From the NCBI GenBank assembly GCA_041488455.1, contig JBGPPG010000180.1:1-5090 (forward strand): a stretch of DNA of 5,090 bases, read 5' to 3'. Positions 1 through 5,090 of this stretch are shown here, one piece after another. Each line of letters begins with the position of its first letter. The first letter of the stretch is position 1. Made by a program: the position numbers and the translations under genes. The notes beneath the pieces were generated by a model. That model was not told the DNA's origin. It worked only from the letters and a program-made list of their open reading frames with translations, and did no database searches. This DNA comes from DASQPE01 sp041488455. Lineage in GTDB: Bacteria > Gemmatimonadota > Gemmatimonadetes > Gemmatimonadales > GWC2-71-9.

Positions 1-115
1 GCGCGACGAGGCCTACATGCTCGCGAGCGTCGCCGCGGACCTCCACATCAGCGAGCTGGTGGACAGCAACAAGGTGGTGAGCATGATGCTGCCCAAGAGC
101 GTCTTTCTCCGCTAG
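1..115 (+). CDS. Acetamidase/formamidase family protein, C-terminal end (partial)
   Basis: Only the last 37 complete codons are in the window; the gene runs off the left edge and stops with TAG at 113-115. The residues include EAYMLASVAADLHISELVD followed by NKVVSMMLPKSVF. This is the typical ending of the FmdA/AmdA amidase family, where an EAY-L-S-A-DL-(I/V)-LVD-NK--MLPK-(I/V)F pattern closes the protein. Family members are cytoplasmic enzymes that hydrolyse formamide, acetamide or related short amides to ammonia and the acid. Which amide this one uses cannot be read from the tail. The stop codon overlaps the stop of the converging gene on the other strand (shared CTAG at 112-115). There is therefore no spacer between the two genes. 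The family call rests on recalled consensus over a short stretch but the match is dense. Confidence 0.8.
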   Translation, partial: RDEAYMLASVAADLHISELVDSNKVVSMMLPKSVFLR

Positions 116-2022
116 GCCGGCGGCTTCCGCCGCCCGCTTCTGGGCGCGAGCGGATCCAGTGACGCCGCGGCGGCCCGAAGCGACGCGTCGTCGAGCCGCG
201 GGAGCTGAGGCAGGAGTGGCGCCATGGGGTCCACCGGCAGCTTGGCCGCGTGAGCCCGCATCCATCGCTCGATCCCCTCGAGCATCCAGCGGTTAGCGAT
301 CCCGTGGGGCGTGTCGTCGCCCACGTTCGGGCTCATGATGCCGTCGAAGGCGAGCCGGGGCAGCGGCGCGAAGGCCACCTGCGACAGCTTGGCGCGATAC
401 TCCAGCTCCGGCGCCTTCAGCTTGGCGCCGAGCGCGTCGTCGATCGCGTGCCGCCCCTCGTGCGCGAAGATGGAGAACTCCACCACCGCGTCGCCGATCT
501 CCCGCTCGAACGCCGCCTCCAGCTCCCGGCCGGCGAAGCCCGCGCGCCGGAGCGAGTCGAGCAATTGCCGCCGCCCGTCGCGCTCGAGCCGCTCGGCCAC
601 GCTGGGGAAATAGGCGACGGGCTTCCGCCGGCCGAGGGCCAGGTCGGCCGCGCTGTCCTCGGCGATCCGCTCCGCCTGACGGCGCACGCGTGCGGTATCG
701 GTGATCTCGCGCCACGCGTAGAGCGGCGACTCCGCGTAGCCGGTCCGGATCTGCACGATCATCGCCTTGCTGCCCCACCCACCGTGCTCGGCGCGCCCGT
801 CCCAGGCCCAGCTCTGGAAGCCGTTCGAGACGATTCCGTCGAGGGCCACGAAGCGGACCGTCGCCGAGCGGCCGTATTGCCGCACGGTGCGCCGCTCGTC
901 CACCACCCGGTGACCCATGTGCAGGTCGTGATACCCGGCCGTCTCGCCGAGATTCACCACCGCGCCGAACCGGCGGTCGATCTCCTCGCCAAGGCGCTCA
1001 CGCGAGAATTCCGGCGGCGAGCCGGTCCACCGGAGCGCGGGCCACAGCGCCCGGCCCGCCGAGTCGACCGCGGCTTTCCAGGCGGTCGTGTCGCCCTGCC
1101 CCAGCGCCGTTTTCCGGTAGTACTCGTCCGTCAGGCGGGTCACGCCGTCGACGAACGCCGCGTAGGTCACGATCTCGCGCGCTTCGGCGTCCCGGGCCGC
1201 AAGCGTGGCGCCGCCGGGGCCGGGCTCGAGGGCCATAGCCGCCGCCGCGTCGAAGAAGCGCGACTCGGCCAGCGCGTGGACGAGCGACCCGTCGGTGGCG
1301 CGGATGGCGCGGATGGCGCGGCGTGGCGCGGCGAGAGGGCCGCGCAGCGTGTCTCCCGTTCCGACGAGATAGTAGGAGCGCCAGCCGTCGGCGATCGCGG
1401 AGCGGTGGCCAGTCAGTGCGCCACCGAGCACCAGGAGCCGGGCAGGATCGAGCCGCCCGGGCGCCCGGCGCACCAGCGAGTCGAGCCGGGCGACGGCCTC
1501 GCGGAGCAGCGCGGGGTCGGTCGGATCGGCCGAGTGAGCGCCGCTCGTCGCCGCCTCGGCCGGCGCGCCGGCGCGCAACCGCTCCGCGAGCGCGGGGAGG
1601 ATCGCCGCCTGAGCCCAGGCGACCGACGCATCGTCCCGCTCCACTAGCGTGCCCGCGGCGGATTCCGCCTCGGCGGCAGCCGCGCGGGCCCCCGCGTAGT
1701 CGCCCAGCGAGCGCAGCATACGGGAGCGCTCCAGGCGCGCGACGTAGCGGCCCCACGACGTCCCCGCCGCCTCCGCCAGCACCCGGGCCGCCGCGGCGGT
1801 GTCCTGCCGCACGCGCCAGGCGATCGCGGCCAGGGTCACCGCGGCCTCGCTCTTGTGTGCCTCGACGGTGTCATCGGCCAGCACCTGCCGGTAGGCGGAC
1901 TCCGCGGCCGGGAAGTCGTGGCTCATGAACGCGGCCTGCGCCCGGTCGAACGGGCCGGACTGCGCGCTGAGGGTTGGGGCGGCGGCGACCACGACCATGA
2001 GAAGAATGCGCGCGCCGCTCAT
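112..2022 (-). CDS. Exported TPR-like protein with C-terminal HEXXH (putative zincin) domain
   Basis: The product is 636 residues of unknown specific function. The start is set at 2022 because MSGARILLMVVVAAAPTLSAQ reads as a signal peptide (hydrophobic core about residues 6-15, probable cut near 20-21) and because this ATG overlaps the gntR stop as ATGA. The open frame continues further upstream, but that part is an out-of-frame shadow of gntR. A weak GGTGA lies 4 bases before the ATG. Residues about 24-150 are Ala-rich paired helices of TPR type (FDRAQAAFMSHDFPAAESAY). Residues 160-350 are less distinctive. The C-terminal part has a His-rich stretch YHDLHMGHR (His365, 368, 371) and then HEGRH at 521-525 (bases 448-462), inside VEFSIFAHEGRHAIDDALG. 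Glu539 and Glu541 in ELEYRAKLS follow 14-16 residues later and could supply the third zinc ligand, as in gluzincins. It is likely a periplasmic or secreted metalloprotease-like enzyme, but activity is unproven and no known peptidase family was recognised. It is the second gene of a unit with gntR. Confidence 0.85.
   Translation of the reverse strand: MSGARILLMVVVAAAPTLSAQSGPFDRAQAAFMSHDFPAAESAYRQVLADDTVEAHKSEAAVTLAAIAWRVRQDTAAAARVLAEAAGTSWGRYVARLERSRMLRSLGDYAGARAAAAEAESAAGTLVERDDASVAWAQAAILPALAERLRAGAPAEAATSGAHSADPTDPALLREAVARLDSLVRRAPGRLDPARLLVLGGALTGHRSAIADGWRSYYLVGTGDTLRGPLAAPRRAIRAIRATDGSLVHALAESRFFDAAAAMALEPGPGGATLAARDAEAREIVTYAAFVDGVTRLTDEYYRKTALGQGDTTAWKAAVDSAGRALWPALRWTGSPPEFSRERLGEEIDRRFGAVVNLGETAGYHDLHMGHRVVDERRTVRQYGRSATVRFVALDGIVSNGFQSWAWDGRAEHGGWGSKAMIVQIRTGYAESPLYAWREITDTARVRRQAERIAEDSAADLALGRRKPVAYFPSVAERLERDGRRQLLDSLRRAGFAGRELEAAFEREIGDAVVEFSIFAHEGRHAIDDALGAKLKAPELEYRAKLSQVAFAPLPRLAFDGIMSPNVGDDTPHGIANRWMLEGIERWMRAHAAKLPVDPMAPLLPQLPRLDDASLRAAAASLDPLAPRSGRRKPPA
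118..132 (+). terminator. Short GC hairpin just after the amidase stop (weak terminator candidate)
   Basis: CGGCGG-CTT-CCGCCG forms a 6-bp stem with a 3-base loop, starting three bases after the amidase stop codon. No T-run follows, so it is not a standard intrinsic terminator. The same bases encode the last residues of the converging minus-strand gene. It might slow or end transcription between the two converging genes, but in DNA this GC-rich such stems also arise by chance. Confidence 0.25.
1294..1320 (-). repeat. Three in-frame 9-bp tandem repeats inside the HEXXH-protein gene
   Basis: Read on the + strand, GGTGGCGCG, GATGGCGCG and GATGGCGCG follow each other directly, with one mismatch in the first copy. 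On the coding strand they give Arg-Ala-Ile, Arg-Ala-Ile, Arg-Ala-Thr at residues 235-243. Because the unit is three codons, copy-number slippage would keep the frame. It lies between the TPR-like region and the C-terminal domain, so it probably affects a linker. Confidence 0.7.
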
Positions 2023-2975
2023 GCGGTCACCGCGCGGCGGGCCGACCCGGGAGCCCAGCCGAGCTGCTCGCCGAGCGCGGCGAGATCCTTCGGCTCGATC
2101 AGGTAGCGGATCTCGACCGCCCGCGGATCGGCGTGCTGCGCCGGTGTGAGCGCGGCCCACACCCGGGGAGCGAAGAGGAGTGGCGTCCCTTCCGGCGCAG
2201 CCGTGAGCGCGGCGCCCGGCGAGGGCTCGACTCGCGGCGTCACCTCGAAACGGTCGGCCGGCAGCACGGCCTTCACGTCGGCCGCGATGTTGGCCGCCAT
2301 CGCCGCTTCCCGCTCGCACACCAGCACGGGCGTGCGGCCGCGCCCGCGCCGGAACGAGGCGAGCCGGGCGGTGAGTGCCGGGTCGGGACGGATGGCCACG
2401 AAGCGGACCGAGGCGAAGCGCTCCGGCCAGCGGGTGCGGATGTCGTTGTAGTGGAAGTAGGTGGCGACGAGCGGGCCGGCCGGGGGCTCGCCCGGGCGCT
2501 CGAGGCTCCACCCCCGGGCGGACACGCTCCAGCGGGCACCGACCTGCGACGCGAGATCCGCCGCCTGGCTTTCGCTGCACTCGATCACGTGGACCGTGTC
2601 CCCTGCTCCACCGGGCGCCTCGTCCAGCAAGCCGAGCCGGTGGCGCACCTCCTCGGCCGAGAGGCCGAAGCGCTCCCGCGCTTCGTGCAGCATGCGGGCG
2701 AGGAAGCGCTCCGTCGGATCGCCCGGGGTCCGCCGGCTGCCGCCGAGGACGACGGTGCCGCGGGGGGCTTCGGTGCGCACCAGGCCGAGCTCGGCCAGGG
2801 CGGCGTAGGCGTGGCGGACGGTGTGGAGGTTCACGCTCCACTGCCGGGCGGCGTCGCGCAGCGAGGGGAGGACGGTGCCGGGCTTGAGCGCGCCGGTGGC
2901 GATGCGGTAGCGGAGGGCTTCGGCGAGCTGGTGGTAGAGGGGGAGCGGGCTCGCGGGGTCGAGATGCAGCTTCAT
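2019..2975 (-). CDS. GntR-family transcriptional regulator with a C-terminal sensor-like domain
   Basis: The product is 318 residues. Residues about 10-78 form a GntR winged helix: PLYHQLAEALRYRI-TGAL-PG--LPSLRDAARQ, then the recognition helix region VNLHTVRHAYAALAELGLV and the wing PRGTVV. This is the DNA-binding half and resembles the YtrA-like branch in sequence. A helix at 90-114 links it to a long second domain (about 126-295) with alternating strands and helices, such as VHVIECSESQAADLASQV, LVATYFHYNDIR and TPVLVCEREAAMAANIAADV. YtrA-type regulators normally have a very short C-terminal part, so the extra 200 residues are notable. They look like a ligand-sensing alpha/beta domain, but the ligand is unknown. 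No ribosome binding site precedes the ATG at 2975-2973. The predicted promoter would give a leaderless mRNA. A GT...AC palindrome over the -10 suggests autorepression. The stop overlaps the next gene's start as ATGA, which indicates translational coupling. Confidence 0.92.
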   Translation of the reverse strand: MKLHLDPASPLPLYHQLAEALRYRIATGALKPGTVLPSLRDAARQWSVNLHTVRHAYAALAELGLVRTEAPRGTVVLGGSRRTPGDPTERFLARMLHEARERFGLSAEEVRHRLGLLDEAPGGAGDTVHVIECSESQAADLASQVGARWSVSARGWSLERPGEPPAGPLVATYFHYNDIRTRWPERFASVRFVAIRPDPALTARLASFRRGRGRTPVLVCEREAAMAANIAADVKAVLPADRFEVTPRVEPSPGAALTAAPEGTPLLFAPRVWAALTPAQHADPRAVEIRYLIEPKDLAALGEQLGWAPGSARRAVTA

Positions 2976-2979
2976 AGTA

Positions 2980-2991
2980 TGTTATATAACA
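2980..2991. promoter_or_regulatory. Perfect 12-bp palindrome, probable GntR operator
   Basis: TGTTATATAACA reads the same on both strands. It has the GT...AC outer pairs typical of operators bound by GntR-family dimers. It sits 5 bases upstream of the gntR start codon and covers the predicted -10, so a bound dimer would block gntR and the coupled HEXXH gene. Binding by this particular regulator is inferred from position and symmetry. Confidence 0.6.
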
Positions 2992-3011
2992 ATAGAACAA
3001 CCGCCGAGCAA
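2983..3011 (-). promoter_or_regulatory. Predicted promoter of gntR, giving a leaderless transcript
   Basis: On the minus strand TTGCTC (3011-3006) is followed after 17 bases by TATATA (2988-2983). TATAAC, offset by two bases, is an alternative -10. Either way transcription would start at or within a base or two of the A of the gntR ATG (2975). This fits the absence of any Shine-Dalgarno sequence there. The AT-rich patch stands out strongly from its GC-rich surroundings. Start-site mapping would be needed to confirm it. Confidence 0.55.
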
Positions 3012-3047
3012 GCCCTGCCTCCCAGGCCCCATCCCCGGCCCTGCCTC
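3012..3047. repeat. 10-bp direct repeat in the divergent intergenic region
   Basis: GCCCTGCCTC occurs at 3012-3021 and again at 3038-3047, 26 bases apart. Each copy is part of a small CCTG...CAGG dyad (3014-3026 and 3040-3050). The pair lies between the gntR promoter and the AsmA-like gene. It could be a second protein-binding site or a chance repeat in GC-rich DNA. Confidence 0.45.
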
Positions 3048-3091
3048 AGGTGAGAGTGATCCGCGCGCTCGCCCCGGGCTTCGCGCTGCCA

Positions 3092-3097
3092 TATCAT
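3092..3097 (+). promoter_or_regulatory. Possible -10 element for the AsmA-like gene
   Basis: TATCAT lies 6 bases before the ATG at 3103, so a transcript from it would begin at about the start codon (leaderless). No convincing -35 is seen at the right distance. No good Shine-Dalgarno precedes this ATG, only GCGGG touching it. The call is weak and rests on a single hexamer. Confidence 0.3.
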
Positions 3098-3102
3098 GCG
3101 GG

Positions 3103-4905
3103 ATGCCACCCCGCCTCTCCCGCGCCCGGGCCGTCCGCATCGGACTCACAATCGCCGCGCTTGCGGTCGTTGGCGTGATCGGCGTGGGCTGGTGGGCCCG
3201 CCGCCTGGCCCCGGCGCGGGTGGACGCGGCGGTGCGCACCTGGGCGGCCGCGCGCGTCCTCGCCCTCTCCGACAGCATCTACCGGCTCAGCGTGGGGAGC
3301 ATCAGCTACAATCCCGCCGTGGGCAGCGTGTCGCTCGACTCCTTCCGCCTTACCACCGACAGCGCCCGCAACGCCGCGCGCAGCCGACCGCTGCCCATCG
3401 TCACGCTGCTCGTCCGCGGCGGTCACGTGGGCGGCATCCGGCTCCGGAACGTCGTGGGCGCCGGTCGGCGCGCCATCGCCATCGGCACGGTCCAAATCGA
3501 CGACGTGGACGCGGAGGTGGTGCTCCCGCCGCCGCTGGAGCCCACCGGGGGCTCGGAGGCGACTGGTCCGGCGATCCCGAAGGCGGCCGCGACGCCTTCC
3601 GCCCCCACGGCGCGCCCGGCGCAGGACACCTCCGGCGCGAAGTCCGTCCGTAGCGCCGCCGATTCCGCCCGAGAGCTCGGCTTCTTCGAGTGGCGCCGGG
3701 GCGTCTCTCTCCCGAAGGGCGTGCCCCGGATCCGGATCGGCCAGGTGCTGGTGCCGCAGGTGACGATCGTCGTGCGGCCCACCACCGGGGCGCAGGGTCA
3801 GCTGCGCGTCCTCCCCCAGCTCGCGATGGAGCTGGACAGTCTGGTCATGGACGCGCGCGACACGGCCACGACGCCGATCTACGCGCGCGACATCCGGCTC
3901 CGGGCCGAGCGGTACCACGGCGGCTGGGACTCGCTCACCAGTCTCTCCATCGAGCGGGCGGAGGGGAGCTTCGCCGATTCGGTGCTCCGGGTGGACGGCG
4001 TCGAGATCCGTCCGACCAAGAGCGACGCCGAGATGCGGCGCGCGGGCGGGCCGAGGCACACGCGGGTGATCGCGACCCTGGGCCGGTTCGACGGGCGGGG
4101 CATTGCGTGGGGCGAGATCCTGAAGCACGCGACGCTCGTGGTCCGCGCCGCGGAAATCGAGGCGCCCAGGCTCGATCTCCTCTCCGACCAGAACCTCCCC
4201 GAGGCGCGCGGGGGCGATGCCCCGCGGATGCCCAACCAGGTCATGCGCGACTTCCCGCTTCGGGTGTTGATCGACAGCGTGCGGGTGAGGAACGGCAAGA
4301 TCACCTATGGCGAGCTCGAGCCGGGGCAGCCCATGCCCGGCGTCGTCACCTTCGAGGGGATCGAAGCGAGCATACTCAACCTGTCGAACGATCCCGGCCG
4401 GATGTCGGTCGAGCAACCGGCCCTGCTTACCGCTTCCGCCAGGATCATGGGGACCGGCCTGCTCTCCGCCGTGCTCGAGATCCCGCTCCTGAGCGAGCGG
4501 TTCGACATGAAGTACCACGGCACGCTCGGCCCCATGCCGTTCACCGACTTCAACCGGTTCGCGGCACCCAACAGCGACGTCCATTTCTCCCACGGCGACG
4601 TGCTCGGCGTCGAGTTCGACGCGACCGTCACCGCCGGGCGGGCGAAGGGCCGGGTGGTGCCGCGCTATCGCAATCTGGCGATCGGGCTCGATGGCAAGGA
4701 CGAGGGGATCGTGGCCAAGGCCAAGCGGTCGATCAGGAGCTTCATCGCCAACAGGTTCGTGCTCCGGCAGAACAACCCGGAGCGCGACGCGAAGGGGTCG
4801 CTCGTGACCGCGGTGATCGACCGGCGGCGCAGGCCGTCGGAGGGGTTGTTCACGTTTCTCTGGTTCACGCTTCGGGATCCGATCCGGAAGGTGGTGAAGC
4901 CGTAG
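3103..4905 (+). CDS. AsmA/DUF748-like membrane-anchored protein
   Basis: The product is 600 residues. Residues about 11-31 (RIGLTIAALAVVGVIGVGWW) form one transmembrane anchor after a basic N-terminus, so the body should lie in the periplasm. Short beta-strand units recur through the body, for example LSVGSISYNPAVGSVSLDSF near 62-81 and LIDSVRVRNGKITYGE at 389-404. This is the style of AsmA/DUF748 proteins, which form long beta-rich structures linked to outer-membrane assembly or lipid transport. Residues 142-190 are a Pro/Ala/Thr-rich linker. The C-terminal part (about 465-600) keeps a GTLGPM-F-DFN motif, SHGDVLGVEFDATVTAG and YRNLAIGL, then ends with GLFTFLWFTLRDPI. That ending is shared with large AsmA-like proteins of Bacteroidota-type bacteria as I remember them. 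It is divergent from gntR with 127 bp between the start codons. The start is chosen for the basic-plus-hydrophobic N-terminus. Exact role is unknown. Confidence 0.85.
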   Translation: MPPRLSRARAVRIGLTIAALAVVGVIGVGWWARRLAPARVDAAVRTWAAARVLALSDSIYRLSVGSISYNPAVGSVSLDSFRLTTDSARNAARSRPLPIVTLLVRGGHVGGIRLRNVVGAGRRAIAIGTVQIDDVDAEVVLPPPLEPTGGSEATGPAIPKAAATPSAPTARPAQDTSGAKSVRSAADSARELGFFEWRRGVSLPKGVPRIRIGQVLVPQVTIVVRPTTGAQGQLRVLPQLAMELDSLVMDARDTATTPIYARDIRLRAERYHGGWDSLTSLSIERAEGSFADSVLRVDGVEIRPTKSDAEMRRAGGPRHTRVIATLGRFDGRGIAWGEILKHATLVVRAAEIEAPRLDLLSDQNLPEARGGDAPRMPNQVMRDFPLRVLIDSVRVRNGKITYGELEPGQPMPGVVTFEGIEASILNLSNDPGRMSVEQPALLTASARIMGTGLLSAVLEIPLLSERFDMKYHGTLGPMPFTDFNRFAAPNSDVHFSHGDVLGVEFDATVTAGRAKGRVVPRYRNLAIGLDGKDEGIVAKAKRSIRSFIANRFVLRQNNPERDAKGSLVTAVIDRRRRPSEGLFTFLWFTLRDPIRKVVKP

Positions 4906-4912
4906 GGGAGCC

Positions 4913-4933
4913 GTTAGCCATTAGCCGTTAGCC
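4913..4933. repeat. Three tandem heptamers placing stops in all six frames
   Basis: GTTAGCC, ATTAGCC and GTTAGCC follow one another without gaps, 8 bases after the AsmA-like stop codon. Since the period is 7, the TAG inside each copy (4915, 4922, 4929) falls in a different + frame. The TTA in each copy (4914, 4921, 4928) gives TAA in each minus frame. The array therefore ends translation in every frame. It also marks the exact junction where integrase homology begins. Confidence 0.8.
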
Positions 4934-5090
4934 GGGTGCCAAGGACCGCATCGGCATGCTGCCCGACGGCGCGCGTGAGCCGTTCAGGGTCCATCTCGCC
5001 GATCTGCGTCGCCGATACCAGCGCGATCTCGCCAAGGGCGGGGCGCGCGTGCCCCTTCCCGCCGCGCTCGACCGTAAGCTGCGGGGTGCC
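4932..5090 (+). pseudogene. intI: Integron-type tyrosine recombinase fragment, N-terminally truncated and cut by the window edge
   Basis: Fifty-three codons are open to the right edge and contain GAKDRIGMLP, then HLADLRRRYQRDLAKG, then VPLPAALDRK. Integron integrases have the same order: G-KDR--MLP, a helix with R and a conserved (K/R)D-A-G, then V-LP-AL-RKYP, which opens the extra domain special to IntI proteins. Compared with IntI1 as I recall it, this corresponds to roughly residues 171-225. The first catalytic Arg (146) and the whole DNA-binding N-terminal domain are absent, and the frame is closed upstream by the TAG at 4929-4931. An in-frame ATG at 4956 exists, but a start there would give no functional enzyme. 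Homology beginning right after the heptamer array suggests truncation by recombination. The region right of 5090, where the His, Arg and Tyr residues would lie, cannot be seen. An N-terminal half lost by a frameshift alone is unlikely, since the upstream bases are repeats and the AsmA-like gene. Confidence 0.75.

Noticed and set aside
250..1647. Long + strand open frame antisense to the HEXXH gene
   Set aside because: Translation is Arg/Ala/Gly/Val-rich with no recognisable motif. Long antisense frames are expected in GC-rich DNA opposite a real gene.
2023..3000. N-terminal extension of the HEXXH gene (open frame up to 3000)
   Set aside because: The extra residues are Arg/Pro-rich shadow translation of gntR in another frame. 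The true start at 2022 has a signal peptide and an ATGA overlap.
2133..3053. + strand open frame antisense to gntR
   Set aside because: The composition is that of a shadow frame, it runs across the gntR promoter, and the opposite strand has a clear GntR domain.
3094..4593. 499-codon minus-strand open frame opposite the AsmA-like gene
   Set aside because: His/Arg/Gly/Asp-rich, low-information sequence with no domain. The + strand product has a membrane anchor and family motifs.
3690..4931. 413-codon + strand frame overlapping the AsmA-like gene
   Set aside because: Arg/Pro/Ala-rich shadow that ends only at the heptamer TAG. No start signal and no motif.
4913..4933. CRISPR array or integron attC site in the heptamers
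   Set aside because: The repeats are 7 bp with no spacers and no dyad symmetry, so neither a CRISPR repeat-spacer pattern nor attC core sites are present.
4956..5090. An intact new gene starting at the ATG at 4956
   Set aside because: The homology to integron integrases begins before this ATG (GAKDRIG) and corresponds to the middle of the enzyme, so this ATG is an internal methionine.

Overview
This is a GC-rich bacterial window with dense coding and Ala/Arg/Pro-rich proteins. The style of the secreted proteins (signal peptide ending Ser-Ala-Gln), the large AsmA-like membrane-anchored protein and the GntR regulator with an extra sensor domain suggest a soil or environmental lineage such as Gemmatimonadota. 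This placement is an inference from overall look and no marker gene confirms it.

Layout from left to right. (1) The last 37 codons of an acetamidase/formamidase-family amidase enter from the left on the + strand and stop at 113-115. (2) Converging on it, and sharing the bases CTAG at the stop codons, is a minus-strand two-gene unit covering 112-2975. It consists of a GntR-type winged-helix regulator (2019-2975) followed through an ATGA overlap by a 636-residue exported protein (112-2022). That protein has a TPR-like N-terminal half and a C-terminal domain with a zinc-protease-type HEGRH motif. (3) A 127-bp divergent intergenic region (2976-3102) holds an AT-rich island with a perfect 12-bp palindrome, TGTTATATAACA. 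The palindrome sits on the likely -10 element of the GntR promoter, whose predicted transcript starts at or next to the ATG (leaderless). A 10-bp direct repeat lies further along. (4) On the + strand, 3103-4905 encodes a 600-residue protein with one N-terminal membrane anchor and an AsmA/DUF748-like body. (5) After it come three tandem heptamers (GTTAGCC/ATTAGCC/GTTAGCC, 4913-4933) that place a stop codon in all six frames. The rest of the window (4932-5090) is an uninterrupted fragment of an integron-type tyrosine recombinase that begins abruptly at the catalytic-lysine region, with no N-terminal half.

How the parts may work together: the GntR protein probably represses its own promoter, and so also the coupled exported HEXXH protein, and responds to an unknown small ligand through its C-terminal domain. 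The AsmA-like gene is divergent and might share that control, though its start lies 112 bp from the palindrome. The amidase belongs to a different unit to the left. The recombinase fragment is a mobile-element remnant and marks a recombination junction at the right edge. The strongest leads are the GntR/HEXXH two-gene module and the integron-integrase remnant fused to the six-frame-stop heptamer array.
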